Shown here: one piece after another, positions 1 through 8,075 of the stretch
Layout of the letters: each line of letters starts with the position of its first letter
How positions within the stretch are numbered: the first letter of the stretch is position 1
NCBI GenBank assembly: GCA_003266145.1
Contig: MVJJ01000069.1
Span: 1-15,104, forward strand
Length of the DNA: 15,104 nucleotides
Direction of reading: 5' to 3'
Source: Methanosphaera sp. SHI613
GTDB taxonomy: Archaea > Methanobacteriota > Methanobacteria > Methanobacteriales > Methanobacteriaceae
Program-made: the position numbers and the translations under genes
Notes under the pieces: model-generated
The model's input: the letters and a program-made list of their open reading frames with translations, nothing else
The model's database searches: none
What the model was told of the DNA's origin: nothing

Positions 1-13
1 ATTTTACAACATC

Positions 14-43
14 AAAAAAAGGTGGGAATAAATCATATTCCCA
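14..43 (-). terminator. aroE terminator: hairpin plus T-tract
   Basis: An 8-bp perfect stem (TGGGAATA at 23-30, TATTCCCA at 36-43) encloses a 5-nt loop. Read on the minus strand it is followed after two bases by seven T residues (complement of A at 14-20). It begins about 20 bases past the aroE stop codon, the expected place for the end of that transcript. Archaeal termination depends mainly on the oligo-T run, and the stem may help or protect the 3' end. Confidence 0.7.
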
Positions 44-62
44 TAACTTATTAATTAGGGCT

Positions 63-911
63 TTATTTCAATTGCCCGAGAAGTGCTTCCTCAAAGGATT
101 CATAGCTGGGGGTTTTGCCCGTGAATATTTCAAATGCTGTTATTCCCTGATTTATGAGCATGTTTGTACCTGCTATCGTCATGGCCCCATTGCTTTTTGC
201 TTCTTTTAATAGTCTTGTCTCAAGTGGATTGTAGATTATATCCATTACTATATGTTTATCAGTAATTTTATCTGTTTTTATTGGAGCCTCCACGTCCACG
301 TTTGGATACATTCCGATAGGAGTTGTGTTAATTATTATGTCCACCTCGTCTAGTCTGCTATCTGCATCATTGATATCCACATATTCTATGTCATCGAAAT
401 CACACTGTCTTCGTAGATTGTCAATCAAATCCAATGCATTCTTTTTGCTTCTGTTTGCGATTATCAGCTTTTTTATGTTGTGATTTATTAATGTGAATGT
501 TATCGCCTTTGATGCTCCACCTGCGCCGAGCACCAATATGTTTTTATCCTTTACGGGAGTATATTTTTCTATTGACTTTACTGCTCCTATTCCATCGGTA
601 TTATATCCCCTGGCAATTCCGTTCTTAAAGCTGATTGTGTTTACGGCATTTATTTGACGGGCCACCTCATCAACTTCATCAAGGTATTTGATTATATCTG
701 TCTTGTAAGGTATCGTTACATTCAATCCTACTATGCCTAATGTCTTGGCGGATTCTATTAGCTTTGAAATGTCTTCCTGTTCTATCTTGAATGCCACATA
801 TACATAGTCCATGTCCAACTGTTTATATGCATTGTTATGCATTGGTGGTGAAAGGCTGTGTTCTATCGGGTTTCCTATTACTCCAACAACTTTTGTTTTT
901 CCTGTTATCAT
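63..911 (-). CDS. aroE: Shikimate dehydrogenase (AroE)
   Basis: This is the NADP-dependent shikimate dehydrogenase that reduces 3-dehydroshikimate to shikimate in the cytoplasmic pathway to aromatic amino acids. The 282-residue product has the usual length. The N-terminal substrate domain shows IGNPIEHSLSP (residues 12-22) with shikimate-binding Ser19 and Ser21, then NVTIPYK with catalytic Lys70, and NTDG with Asp106. The Rossmann domain has the glycine loop GAGGAS (129-134) and NRS (153-155), the NADP phosphate-binding site. The C-terminal GTNMLINQG closes the active site. The ATG at 909-911 is preceded on the minus strand by GTAGGAG (921-927) at 9-base spacing. It is transcribed divergently from hisS and is followed by a hairpin/T-tract terminator, so it is probably monocistronic. 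Assignment as AroE rather than quinate dehydrogenase rests on motifs and is very likely. Confidence 0.97.
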   Translation of the reverse strand: MITGKTKVVGVIGNPIEHSLSPPMHNNAYKQLDMDYVYVAFKIEQEDISKLIESAKTLGIVGLNVTIPYKTDIIKYLDEVDEVARQINAVNTISFKNGIARGYNTDGIGAVKSIEKYTPVKDKNILVLGAGGASKAITFTLINHNIKKLIIANRSKKNALDLIDNLRRQCDFDDIEYVDINDADSRLDEVDIIINTTPIGMYPNVDVEAPIKTDKITDKHIVMDIIYNPLETRLLKEAKSNGAMTIAGTNMLINQGITAFEIFTGKTPSYESFEEALLGQLK

Positions 912-1282
912 AAAGTCATACTCCTACATTTTATATCATGCCAAATAAGTATAATGGTTATTTTTAATAATTTTAGTTAAGATATTATAGTATTAATTAT
1001 ATATATTTATATTATTAGTAAATAATGAAAATGTCTGCATGAACTGTTAATGGTCAATCAACCTTTTAGCTTTTTATGTGAATGTTTTGTTATTTAAATC
1101 GTTAATTTAAAACGTGTCTTATTTTAAGATTTAAACTTATTTTAAAATTATATTATCAAAGATAAGATGTGTTTTATTTGATTTTACCCTAGTTTATTTA
1201 TCTTAATTTCATCCAGGATAAATTAATGTAAGTATTCTAGTATAAGATTAAATTTTATAAGTATTTAGGACGTGTAATTAAT
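912..1282. promoter_or_regulatory. Divergent aroE/hisS promoter region
   Basis: This 371-bp AT-rich gap separates aroE from hisS and holds no gene I can support. TATA-like sequence occurs near 1241-1260 (TATAAG, then TTTTATAA) just before hisS. The second would put the transcript start almost at the ATG; the first would leave a short leader. A long A/T alternation at 993-1012 could serve aroE on the minus strand. Small dyads are present: TTAAAT/ATTTAA at 1094-1110 around a 5-nt spacer, and TAAG/CTTA near 1126-1140. They could be operators, but such AT-only dyads arise easily by chance. No tRNA or riboswitch fold was apparent. Confidence 0.4.
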
Positions 1283-2566
1283 ATGGATTTTACAAAACCA
1301 AGAGGAACAAGGGATTTTCTAATTGAAGATATGAAAGAACGTAAATACGTTGAAAACACGATTAGGAAAGTTGTTGAAAGCTACGGCTTTAATGAGATTA
1401 AAACACCAATATTTGAGGATTTGGAACTGTTCACCACCAAAAGCGGAGATGGAATCAAAGAAGAAATATATCACTTCCAGGATAAGGGTGGACGAGATTT
1501 AGCATTAAGACCTGAATTGACCGCTAGCGTATCCAGGCTCTACAACAACAACTTACAAAAAAGTGCAAAGCCACTGAAGATGTACTACTTCGGCAGCTGT
1601 TTCAGATATGAAAGACCACAGGCAGGACGTTTCAGACAGTTCTGGCAGTTCGGTGTGGAAGTTATCGGTGGAACACCAGTTTATAATGAGGCTGAAATCA
1701 TAGCTATGGCCAATGAAACATTGAAACGATTAAAAATCAGAAACTATGAAGTTGCGATAGGTCACCTTGGAATAATAAAGGGCGTTCTCAATCACCTTGA
1801 CATCACCCCTGAAAAACAGACAGAAATCATTGCAAGTATCGATAAGGAAGACTATGAACTACTTGATGAAATTCTCACAAACTGCAACGTAGATGATGAA
1901 TATAAAGAAACAATCAACAGTATAATAAACGTCAACGGATCACATGATGATTTGAATTCAATCAGAGACTTGTTTGAAGATATCCCTGAAAGTATGGAAG
2001 CACTGGAGCAGTTGGATGAAATCCTAACAGTAGTCGAGGCATTCGGTTTTGATGATTATACAGTCAAGTTATCAATCGCACGTGGCCTTGACTATTATAC
2101 AGGAGTCGTATTTGAGATATATGTACCTGACTTAGGAGCACAAAAACAGATTACAGGTGGTGGAACATACAACCTTACAAGCCTGTTTGACAGTGAGGAC
2201 GTTGAATCCACAGGATTTGCATTCGGTTTTGACCGCATCATGGAGGCATTCCATAAGCAGAAACTTGAAGTTGAAGAGGAAAACTGCAACAAGGTACTTG
2301 TGGTTCCTGTTAAAAAGGAATTTAAGATAGAGGCAATAAAGGTTGCACAGATTCTAAGAGATGCAGACATAATAACCGACATTGACCTTAAAGGCAAGAA
2401 GCTTAAGAAAAACCTATCCTTTGCAAACGCAAACAACATAAACAATGTAGTGTTAATTGGTCAGAAAGAAATTGAAGAGGATACAGTTACACTTAAGCAC
2501 ATGGATACCAAAGAACAAGTCAGTATTCCACGCAGCCAACTGGTTGAAAATATCCTAAACAACTAA
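1283..2566 (+). CDS. hisS: Histidyl-tRNA synthetase (HisRS)
   Basis: A class II aminoacyl-tRNA synthetase that charges tRNA-His with histidine. The 427-residue protein has the standard layout. It has an N-terminal catalytic core with RGTRDF (8-12), ALRPELT (74-80), motif 2 around FRYERPQAGRFRQFWQFG (107-124), the histidine-specific ARGLDYYTG (266-274) and motif 3 GFAFGFDRI (311-319). A C-terminal anticodon-binding domain starts near KVLVVPV (337-343). All key residues look intact, so it is a true synthetase and not the HisZ regulatory paralogue, which usually lacks the LDYYTG motif. The ATG is preceded by a weak TAGGACGTG. hisI follows after 14 bases with a strong Shine-Dalgarno site, so the two are probably cotranscribed, linking histidine synthesis to its use. 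Confidence 0.97.
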   Translation: MDFTKPRGTRDFLIEDMKERKYVENTIRKVVESYGFNEIKTPIFEDLELFTTKSGDGIKEEIYHFQDKGGRDLALRPELTASVSRLYNNNLQKSAKPLKMYYFGSCFRYERPQAGRFRQFWQFGVEVIGGTPVYNEAEIIAMANETLKRLKIRNYEVAIGHLGIIKGVLNHLDITPEKQTEIIASIDKEDYELLDEILTNCNVDDEYKETINSIINVNGSHDDLNSIRDLFEDIPESMEALEQLDEILTVVEAFGFDDYTVKLSIARGLDYYTGVVFEIYVPDLGAQKQITGGGTYNLTSLFDSEDVESTGFAFGFDRIMEAFHKQKLEVEEENCNKVLVVPVKKEFKIEAIKVAQILRDADIITDIDLKGKKLKKNLSFANANNINNVVLIGQKEIEEDTVTLKHMDTKEQVSIPRSQLVENILNN

Positions 2567-2580
2567 GGAGTGAAACTTAG

Positions 2581-2970
2581 ATGATTGAACCTAATTTTAG
2601 GCATGAAATTAACGGTAAAAAATTAGCTACCGCTATTGTTCAGGATAAAGATACGAATGAAGTTTTGATGCTGGCATTTATCAATAAAGAAGCATACATG
2701 AAAACATTGGAGACCGGAAAAGCACACTTCTACAGTACCAGCAGGGATAAAATATGGCTTAAGGGAGAAGAGTCAGGACATACACAGATTGTTGATGAGA
2801 TACTTTTTGACTGTGACAGGGATGCCATGATATTTAAGGTCAGACAGAATGGCGGAGCATGCCATACCGGCCACTATTCCTGTTTCTACAGCAGATTATC
2901 CGATGATAACGATAACCTGATAGATGTAGGCGAGATGGTATTTGATCCTGATGAAATCTATAATAAGTAG
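2581..2970 (+). CDS. hisI: Phosphoribosyl-AMP cyclohydrolase (HisI)
   Basis: This enzyme opens the adenine ring of phosphoribosyl-AMP to give ProFAR, an early step of histidine synthesis. The 129-residue product is the monofunctional archaeal type with no fused HisE pyrophosphohydrolase domain. Recognisable motifs are YSTSR (51-55), WLKGEESG (59-66), the metal-binding DCDRDA (77-82) and GGACHTGHYSC (91-101), whose Cys94 and Cys101, with Cys78, are the expected zinc ligands. The start is supported by GGAGTG (2567-2572) directly after the hisS stop codon, 8 bases from the ATG. The next gene begins 8 bases after its stop, and the stop codon forms part of the next ribosome-binding site (TAGGTG). 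It lies in the hisS-hisI-PINA-endA cluster. Confidence 0.97.
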   Translation: MIEPNFRHEINGKKLATAIVQDKDTNEVLMLAFINKEAYMKTLETGKAHFYSTSRDKIWLKGEESGHTQIVDEILFDCDRDAMIFKVRQNGGACHTGHYSCFYSRLSDDNDNLIDVGEMVFDPDEIYNK

Positions 2971-2978
2971 GTGTAATC

Positions 2979-4817
2979 ATGAAAATTGTACCTGATACAA
3001 GCATTATTATAGATCAAAAGCTAAGCAAGCTGATAGAGGAAAACTTTGAAAACGCTGAGGTATTGATACCGGAGGCAGTCCAGTCCGAGATTGAAAATCA
3101 TGCAAATAAAAGAAAGGACATAGGCTACAACGGCATTGACGAGCTTAAGAAGTTAAGAAATCTTGCCGATGATGGATTAATATCCTTAAAGTATGTGGGC
3201 AGACGTCCACAACTTGATGAGGTATCATTGGCCCGTGGTGGAGAAATAGATGCGATGATAAGAGACGTTGCAAGAAAGTACAATGCGACTCTAATTACCA
3301 GCGACAGACTTCAAAGTCAGATAGCCGAGGCTCAGGGCATAGATACCTACTTCTACCAGAAAGAGGCGCCACAGATTGTTAAAACCGAACTTGAAAAGTA
3401 CTTCCTGGATGACGTCTCAAGCATTCACTTAAGGGAAAATACTGTGCCTATGGCTAAACGTGGAAAGCCCGGCCAGATTGAACTTATAGAACTGGATTAC
3501 GTCCCTCTTAGATATAACGATTTGGATAGGATAACCAATGAACTGTTGGCTCAGACACAGCTTAGGCAGGACGCATTTATTGAAATTGAAAAGAAAGGAG
3601 TTAAGGTCATCCAGTTTGGTTCACTTAGAGTTACCATTGCAAAACGTCCATTTGCAGACGGCTTTGAGATAACTGCGATAAAACCGGTTAACAGGCTTGA
3701 CTTGATTGACTATGATGTTTCCGAGAAGTTACTTAAACGATTGTCCGATGATGCTAAGGGTATTCTCGTAGCGGGTTCTCCCGGTGCTGGTAAGTCAACC
3801 TTTGCTCAGGCATTGGCGGAGTACTATCATTATGACTTGGAGAAGATTGTCAAGACCATGGAAAATCCAAGAGACCTGAATCTTGATGACAACATTACCC
3901 AGTATGCGCCACTTGAGGGAAGTATGGAGGATACGGCAGACATACTCCTACTTGTAAGGCCGGACTTTACATTGTTTGATGAGGTAAGAAAGACCCGTGA
4001 CTTTGAGATATACTCAGATATGAGACTGGCCGGTGTGGGCATGATTGGTATTGTCCATGCTACACGTGCTATCGATGCCATTCAAAGATTCCTTGGAAGA
4101 CTGGAGTTGGGTGTTATCCCATCCGTGATTGATACGACTATTTATATTGAAGATGGTGAAATCCGTTCGGTATATTCCATTGAGCTGACAGTCAAGGTGC
4201 CTACCGGTATGATTGAAGCAGATCTTGCAAGACCTGTTATTGAAATTAAGGACCTTGAAACAGAGGAATTGCTTTATGAAATTTATACATATGGTGAGCA
4301 GACCATTGTTATGAACGTTAATAAGCCTAAGGATTCCAAGGAGGACAAATCATCCGTCGATAAGATTGTGACAAGAGTTATCAGAAATGAGATATATCGG
4401 ATCGTGCCTAATGTTGCCGTTGAAATATCCTTACTGTCCAATAACCGTGCACTGGTAGAGATTGACCCTGAATATGCCGGTACGATTATAGGTAAGAATG
4501 GTAAGACCATTGAAAAGATTGAGGAACGTGCAGGTATAAGCATTGAGGTACAGGACTTGGAAGTTAAGGAAATTGAAGATAAGAAAATCATTCCTGTAAG
4601 CATATCCGGAAACTACATCTCATTGAACTTCATAAAGGAGGATATCGGTGCCAGCTATGACATTATAGTCGAGGGCGAATACTTATTTACCGCCACCGTT
4701 GGTAAAAAGGCCAATATAAGACTTAAAAGAAGTATTGAGATGGGTGAAATTATCATAAAGGCCATGAAGAAGGATGAACCTGTTTATGCAAGGCTTAGAA
4801 ATGATGACCAATATTAA
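2979..4817 (+). CDS. PINA-type PIN domain / VirB11-PilT-like ATPase / KH protein
   Basis: This 612-residue protein has the domain order of the archaeal PINA family, of which the Sulfolobus islandicus member is known as a hexameric ATPase promoting Holliday-junction migration with Hjc. The PIN domain (about 1-130) keeps the acidic set Asp6, Glu37, Asp91 and Asp109 (DTS at 6-8, TSDR at 107-110). The ATPase domain has Walker A GSPGAGKST (266-274), a Walker B-like TLFDE (331-335) and a His-box region IVHATRA (358-364) typical of secretion ATPases. A KH domain follows with IIGKNGKT (503-510), then an OB/TRAM-like tail of about 70 residues. It has no membrane segment, so it is cytoplasmic. The ATG has TAGGTG overlapping the hisI stop. 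Orthology to PINA is inferred from architecture. A role in RNA processing is an alternative, since endA lies two genes downstream. Confidence 0.88.
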   Translation: MKIVPDTSIIIDQKLSKLIEENFENAEVLIPEAVQSEIENHANKRKDIGYNGIDELKKLRNLADDGLISLKYVGRRPQLDEVSLARGGEIDAMIRDVARKYNATLITSDRLQSQIAEAQGIDTYFYQKEAPQIVKTELEKYFLDDVSSIHLRENTVPMAKRGKPGQIELIELDYVPLRYNDLDRITNELLAQTQLRQDAFIEIEKKGVKVIQFGSLRVTIAKRPFADGFEITAIKPVNRLDLIDYDVSEKLLKRLSDDAKGILVAGSPGAGKSTFAQALAEYYHYDLEKIVKTMENPRDLNLDDNITQYAPLEGSMEDTADILLLVRPDFTLFDEVRKTRDFEIYSDMRLAGVGMIGIVHATRAIDAIQRFLGRLELGVIPSVIDTTIYIEDGEIRSVYSIELTVKVPTGMIEADLARPVIEIKDLETEELLYEIYTYGEQTIVMNVNKPKDSKEDKSSVDKIVTRVIRNEIYRIVPNVAVEISLLSNNRALVEIDPEYAGTIIGKNGKTIEKIEERAGISIEVQDLEVKEIEDKKIIPVSISGNYISLNFIKEDIGASYDIIVEGEYLFTATVGKKANIRLKRSIEMGEIIIKAMKKDEPVYARLRNDDQY

Positions 4818-4848
4818 ACAGTTAATGATGAAATAGGGAAGTATTATT

Positions 4849-5607
4849 ATGAAGTTCAGTATTTCTACACACGGATTATATCCTGCGAAGATTGATAATG
4901 TTTTGGAATTTATCGACGGAGTTAACTTTAAGAATCTGGAGATTGTTAAGGAATATCCATACTATGATATCACAAGTGAGGACCTGTCAAGTTATGACTT
5001 CAATTACAGCATCCATTCACCAATAAGTGACGTCAACATAGCAAGCCATATGAACCTCATCAGAAAGGCATCCATCAGAGAGGTTGAGGATTCATTCAGA
5101 ATGGCAAATGATATCGGTGCCGATAATGTAGTTGTTCATCCGGGCAGCATATCTTCTATGGCATATAAGTTTACCGATAAGATACTCGAATACAATACAT
5201 CCAGTCTGATTAAATGTCAAAGTATGGCAGAAGAGTATGGTGTGTCAATGTGTCTTGAGAATATGCCCCTGGTTGATGGATTGCTTTATTCCAACCTTGA
5301 TGCGTTATTTGACTTTGTTGAAGAGACCCTGCATAGCCAAATATGCTTGGATGTGGGTCATGCTTATACCAATGGATTTGATGTGGATGAGATGTTTGTC
5401 TGTGACAGGATAAGTCATGTTCACTTAAGCGATAATGACGGCTCATATGATATGCATGATGCTTTAGGTAAGGGTGAAATTGATTTTAAACGAGTATTTG
5501 ATGCTTTGAAGGCCAAGAAATATGATGGATTCTGTGTTATTGAGGTTAAAAGTGTCGGTAATGTCTATAAGAGTATTGATTATTTGAAGAGTATTAAAAT
5601 GATTTAG
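4849..5607 (+). CDS. Xylose isomerase-like / AP endonuclease family 2 TIM-barrel protein
   Basis: A 252-residue protein of the sugar-phosphate isomerase / endonuclease IV superfamily. The metal-site pattern of that fold is visible: IHSP with His56, VVHPG with His97, LENMP with Glu137, LDVGH with Asp168 and His171, HVHLSDN with His192, His203 in MHDALGKGEIDF, and IEVK with Glu232. These side chains would hold up to three divalent metals at the barrel mouth. The protein is shorter than typical endonuclease IV (about 280-300), so it may act on a sugar or inositol-like substrate or on abasic DNA; the sequence does not decide. It starts 31 bases after the PINA gene with only a weak ribosome site (AGGGAAG). 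endA follows 11 bases after its stop, and the stop is fused to the endA ribosome site. Confidence 0.85.
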   Translation: MKFSISTHGLYPAKIDNVLEFIDGVNFKNLEIVKEYPYYDITSEDLSSYDFNYSIHSPISDVNIASHMNLIRKASIREVEDSFRMANDIGADNVVVHPGSISSMAYKFTDKILEYNTSSLIKCQSMAEEYGVSMCLENMPLVDGLLYSNLDALFDFVEETLHSQICLDVGHAYTNGFDVDEMFVCDRISHVHLSDNDGSYDMHDALGKGEIDFKRVFDALKAKKYDGFCVIEVKSVGNVYKSIDYLKSIKMI

Positions 5608-5618
5608 GTGTTTTTGCT

Positions 5619-6125
5619 ATGATGAATTCTATATTAAAGGATGACCGTGTTATCGTTATCGATGAACATGCACATAACTTGTATAATAAGCGTTACTATG
5701 GTAACCTGACAAACATTGGATTGGAGTTATCACTTATTGAAGCTTTGTACCTTTTGAATAAGGGCAAGATATTGATATTTGATGGTGAAAATATTGTTGA
5801 TGAAAAGAAATTAACCGAAATTATAAAGGACAGGCATATCTATTCACATTACCTTGTCTATAGTGATTTACGTACTCGTGGCTATATCATCAAGACCGGA
5901 TTCAAGTATGGCAGCGACTTTAGGATATATGAGCGTGGCCATAGCCCCGGCGATGGACATTCAAGCTTTCTGGTTAAGATATTGTCCGAGGAACAGAGCA
6001 TCAAGGTCACTGACTTCTCCAGTTATGTGAGGGTAGCTCATGGTGTGCGTAAGACATTGCTTCTTGCCGTTGTGGATGATGAATATGACATCACATATTA
6101 TAATGTTGAATGGACAAGACCATAA
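5619..6125 (+). CDS. endA: tRNA-splicing endonuclease (EndA)
   Basis: This endonuclease cuts introns from pre-tRNA at bulge-helix-bulge sites. At 168 residues it is the short archaeal form that acts as a homotetramer. The catalytic triad is intact: Tyr104 in FRIYERG, His114 in GDGHSSFLV and Lys145 in VRKTLLLAVV. The intervals (10 and 31 residues) are the same as in Methanocaldococcus jannaschii EndA (Tyr115, His125, Lys156). The N-terminal domain contains YGNLTNIGLELSLIEALYLL (27-46). Two adjacent ATG codons occur at 5619 and 5622; AGGTG at 5606-5610 fits the first slightly better, and it overlaps the stop codon of the TIM-barrel gene. It is the last gene of the tight cluster; a 155-bp gap with a new promoter follows. 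Confidence 0.97.
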   Translation: MMNSILKDDRVIVIDEHAHNLYNKRYYGNLTNIGLELSLIEALYLLNKGKILIFDGENIVDEKKLTEIIKDRHIYSHYLVYSDLRTRGYIIKTGFKYGSDFRIYERGHSPGDGHSSFLVKILSEEQSIKVTDFSSYVRVAHGVRKTLLLAVVDDEYDITYYNVEWTRP

Positions 6126-6225
6126 CCTGTGATTGAAATAAGAGAGAATAAGACGTTGAAGTATCATTAGCTACTTTAAATAGCTTGATTTATAAAAATA
6201 TATTTTAAAAAGAAAAAATATAATA

Positions 6226-6272
6226 TCGGAAAATATACATAGACTATATTAACTTTAAATTATTATAAGGAG
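6226..6272 (+). promoter_or_regulatory. trpS promoter and ribosome-binding site
   Basis: A BRE/TATA-like segment TCGGAAAATATACAT (6226-6240) is followed about 25 bases later by the expected transcript start near 6261. The ribosome-binding site AAGGAGTG (6267-6274) lies 8 bases before the TTG at 6281. The spacing of these elements is coherent, but the TATA assignment is by eye only. Confidence 0.45.
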
Positions 6273-6280
6273 TGTTTAAT

Positions 6281-7375
6281 TTGAATATGATTGACCCATG
6301 GGGTTCTTCCATTATTGATTATGAAAAACTCACTGAACAATTTGGTATAAAGGCATTTAAGGATGTTGTCGATGACATACCAAATGCCAGCAAACTAATG
6401 ACCAGAGGAATCATCTTCGGTCATAGGGATTATGATAAGATTACTGATGCATTGAACAACAACAAGGAATTTGCTACCATGACTGGTATGATGCCTAGCG
6501 GACGTATGCATATAGGCCATAAGATGGTTGTCGACCAACTTAAATGGTATCAAAAAATGGGTTCTGACATTTACTTATCCATCGCTGATATGGAGGCATA
6601 TGCTGCACGTAACATAAATAAGCAGGAGTCAAGACAACTTGCCCTGGATGAGTATATAGTAAATTATATTGCCCTCGGGTTGGATGTTACTAAGGATAAC
6701 TTCCACTTGTACCTGCAATCTGAAAATGATGACGTTAAAAATCTTGCATATCTGATAGGTAAGAAGATTACCTTCAGTCAGATGCGTAGCATCTACGGTT
6801 TTGACAACAGTACAAATATTTCACATATTTATACTCCTCTTTTGCAGGTGGCCGATATTCTTCATCCTCAACTGGAGGAACATGGCGGTCCGAAACCTGT
6901 TATCGTACCTGTAGGACCTGATCAGGATCCACATATCAGATTGACTAGGGATATTGCCGCTAAATTCAATGAGGAGTATTCATTTGTGGAGCCTTCAGCG
7001 ACGTTCCATCGTTTCATGACAGGCCTTACCGGTGAGAAGATGAGCAGTAGCAAACCGAAGACTGCCATATACTTAACAGACACGATTAAGGATGCCGTCA
7101 AAAAGACAAAAAGTGCAAAGACAGGTGGACGTGACAGCCTCAAGGACCAAAAAGAGCTTGGAGGAGAGCCTGATAAATGTTCAATATATGAGTTACTCGT
7201 GTATCACTTGGTGGATGATGACAGTAAGTTAGAAGAAATCAAGGACAGATGCGTTAATGGTGAAATTTTATGTGGTGAATGTAAGGCATGCGCATGTGAG
7301 TTATTGGAGAAGATGTTTGAAGACTTGAACAATAAAAGAGATGAAGCAGAGGAAATTGCCAAAAGTTTATTATGA
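6281..7375 (+). CDS. trpS: Tryptophanyl-tRNA synthetase (TrpRS), TTG start
   Basis: A class I synthetase that charges tRNA-Trp. The 364-residue protein is of the archaeal/eukaryal type. It has PSGRMHIGH with HIGH at 77-80, LLQVADILHP (187-196), VPVGPDQDPHIRLTRD (209-224) with the tryptophan pocket, and KMSSS at 253-257. I chose TTG at 6281 because GGAG (6269-6272) lies 8 bases upstream. The alternative ATG at 6287 is 14 bases away, and the GTG at 6272 overlaps the ribosome site itself. The C-terminal part carries Cys300-x23-Cys324-x6-Cys331-x2-Cys334, nearly the pattern of the iron-sulfur TrpRS of Thermotoga maritima (C-x22-C-x6-C-x2-C), plus Cys337 and Cys339. A 4Fe-4S cluster is therefore plausible but unproven. 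It may be cotranscribed with the SpoIIM-like gene 79 bases downstream. Confidence 0.95.
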   Translation: MNMIDPWGSSIIDYEKLTEQFGIKAFKDVVDDIPNASKLMTRGIIFGHRDYDKITDALNNNKEFATMTGMMPSGRMHIGHKMVVDQLKWYQKMGSDIYLSIADMEAYAARNINKQESRQLALDEYIVNYIALGLDVTKDNFHLYLQSENDDVKNLAYLIGKKITFSQMRSIYGFDNSTNISHIYTPLLQVADILHPQLEEHGGPKPVIVPVGPDQDPHIRLTRDIAAKFNEEYSFVEPSATFHRFMTGLTGEKMSSSKPKTAIYLTDTIKDAVKKTKSAKTGGRDSLKDQKELGGEPDKCSIYELLVYHLVDDDSKLEEIKDRCVNGEILCGECKACACELLEKMFEDLNNKRDEAEEIAKSLL

Positions 7376-7406
7376 TTTATGGATTAACCCTTAGGATAAA
7401 GTATAA

Positions 7407-7423
7407 TAAGTATTACATACTTA
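7407..7423. repeat. Perfect 7-bp inverted repeat between trpS and the SpoIIM-like gene
   Basis: TAAGTAT and ATACTTA flank the three bases TAC. It could be a small RNA hairpin or a protein-binding dyad just before the SpoIIM-like gene. It has no oligo-T tail, so it is a poor terminator candidate. The function is unknown. Confidence 0.4.
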
Positions 7424-7454
7424 AAGAATTATTATTAATATAGATGTGATGAAG

Positions 7455-8075
7455 ATGAACGTGAATATTAAGGAATATTGTATTGATTATTTTAACAGGA
7501 TGAAATATTATGTTTTATTATCATCTGTGATTTTCGTTGCATTTTTACTGTTATCCTACTTTTATCCATCATTCTTTAATTCATTGATGAATCAGGCATT
7601 GCAGAATATGCGTGATGGCGTGACAAATGGTGAAATACTTCTGGAAACAACATCCTTGTTTATAAACAATTTTACAGTCGCACTGAACATCTACACAAGT
7701 GGAATATACTTGAGTATACCTTCACTGTACCTTTTGGTATATAATGCTGCAATGATCGGATATACCGGTACCACACTACCTTTAAATTATTTTCTGGCAT
7801 ACACATTGCCTCATGGTATTTTCGAGTTAACGGCCATAGTATTGTCTGGTGCTGCTAGCTTCAGATTGACTCATGGAATCCTGAACGTATTTGCCGGACT
7901 CAAGCCTGACGCCGATGACAAGAAGAAGTACTTCCTTGAAAACTTGGAAGTGTCTTTGAAGATGATTCTTGACAGTGCGGCTCTTATGCTGATTGTTCTC
8001 ATATTGCTTATTGTCGCGGCATTCATTGAAGCAAACATCACTGTTGGTATTGGCCAAATTCTTACGATGAGATAA
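7455..8075 (+). CDS. SpoIIM / DUF95 family membrane protein
   Basis: A multi-pass membrane protein of about 206 residues, similar to stage II sporulation protein M. The family is widespread in archaea and non-sporulating bacteria, where its role is unknown. Hydrophobic segments are near 18-36, 78-103, 110-132 and 170-192. The family signature region is visible: NNFTVALNIY (71-80), LPHGIFELTAIVLSGAASFRL (118-138, with Glu124), and AAFIEANIT (188-196). I place the start at ATG 7455 because GTGAT (7446-7450) pairs well with the 16S rRNA tail at the same offset as in neighbouring genes; ATG 7449 or GTG 7446 would add two or three residues. It lies 79 bases after trpS. Its stop codon is inside the following terminator stem. 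No sporulation role is implied in an archaeon. Confidence 0.85.
   Translation: MNVNIKEYCIDYFNRMKYYVLLSSVIFVAFLLLSYFYPSFFNSLMNQALQNMRDGVTNGEILLETTSLFINNFTVALNIYTSGIYLSIPSLYLLVYNAAMIGYTGTTLPLNYFLAYTLPHGIFELTAIVLSGAASFRLTHGILNVFAGLKPDADDKKKYFLENLEVSLKMILDSAALMLIVLILLIVAAFIEANITVGIGQILTMR

Noticed and set aside
2095..2445. A minus-strand open frame of 116 codons within hisS.
   Set aside because: It lies wholly inside a well-supported synthetase gene and has a biased translation typical of an antisense shadow.
1283..2566. HisZ, the regulatory HisRS paralogue, as an alternative for this gene.
   Set aside because: The histidine-specific LDYYTG motif, motifs 2 and 3 and the anticodon-binding domain are all intact.
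4283..4603. A minus-strand open frame of 106 codons within the PINA-type gene.
   Set aside because: Shadow of the coding frame; no family resemblance and no ribosome site.
6160..6185. A short dyad AGCTA/TAGCT after endA as a terminator.
   Set aside because: The stem is only 5 bp and no oligo-T run follows.
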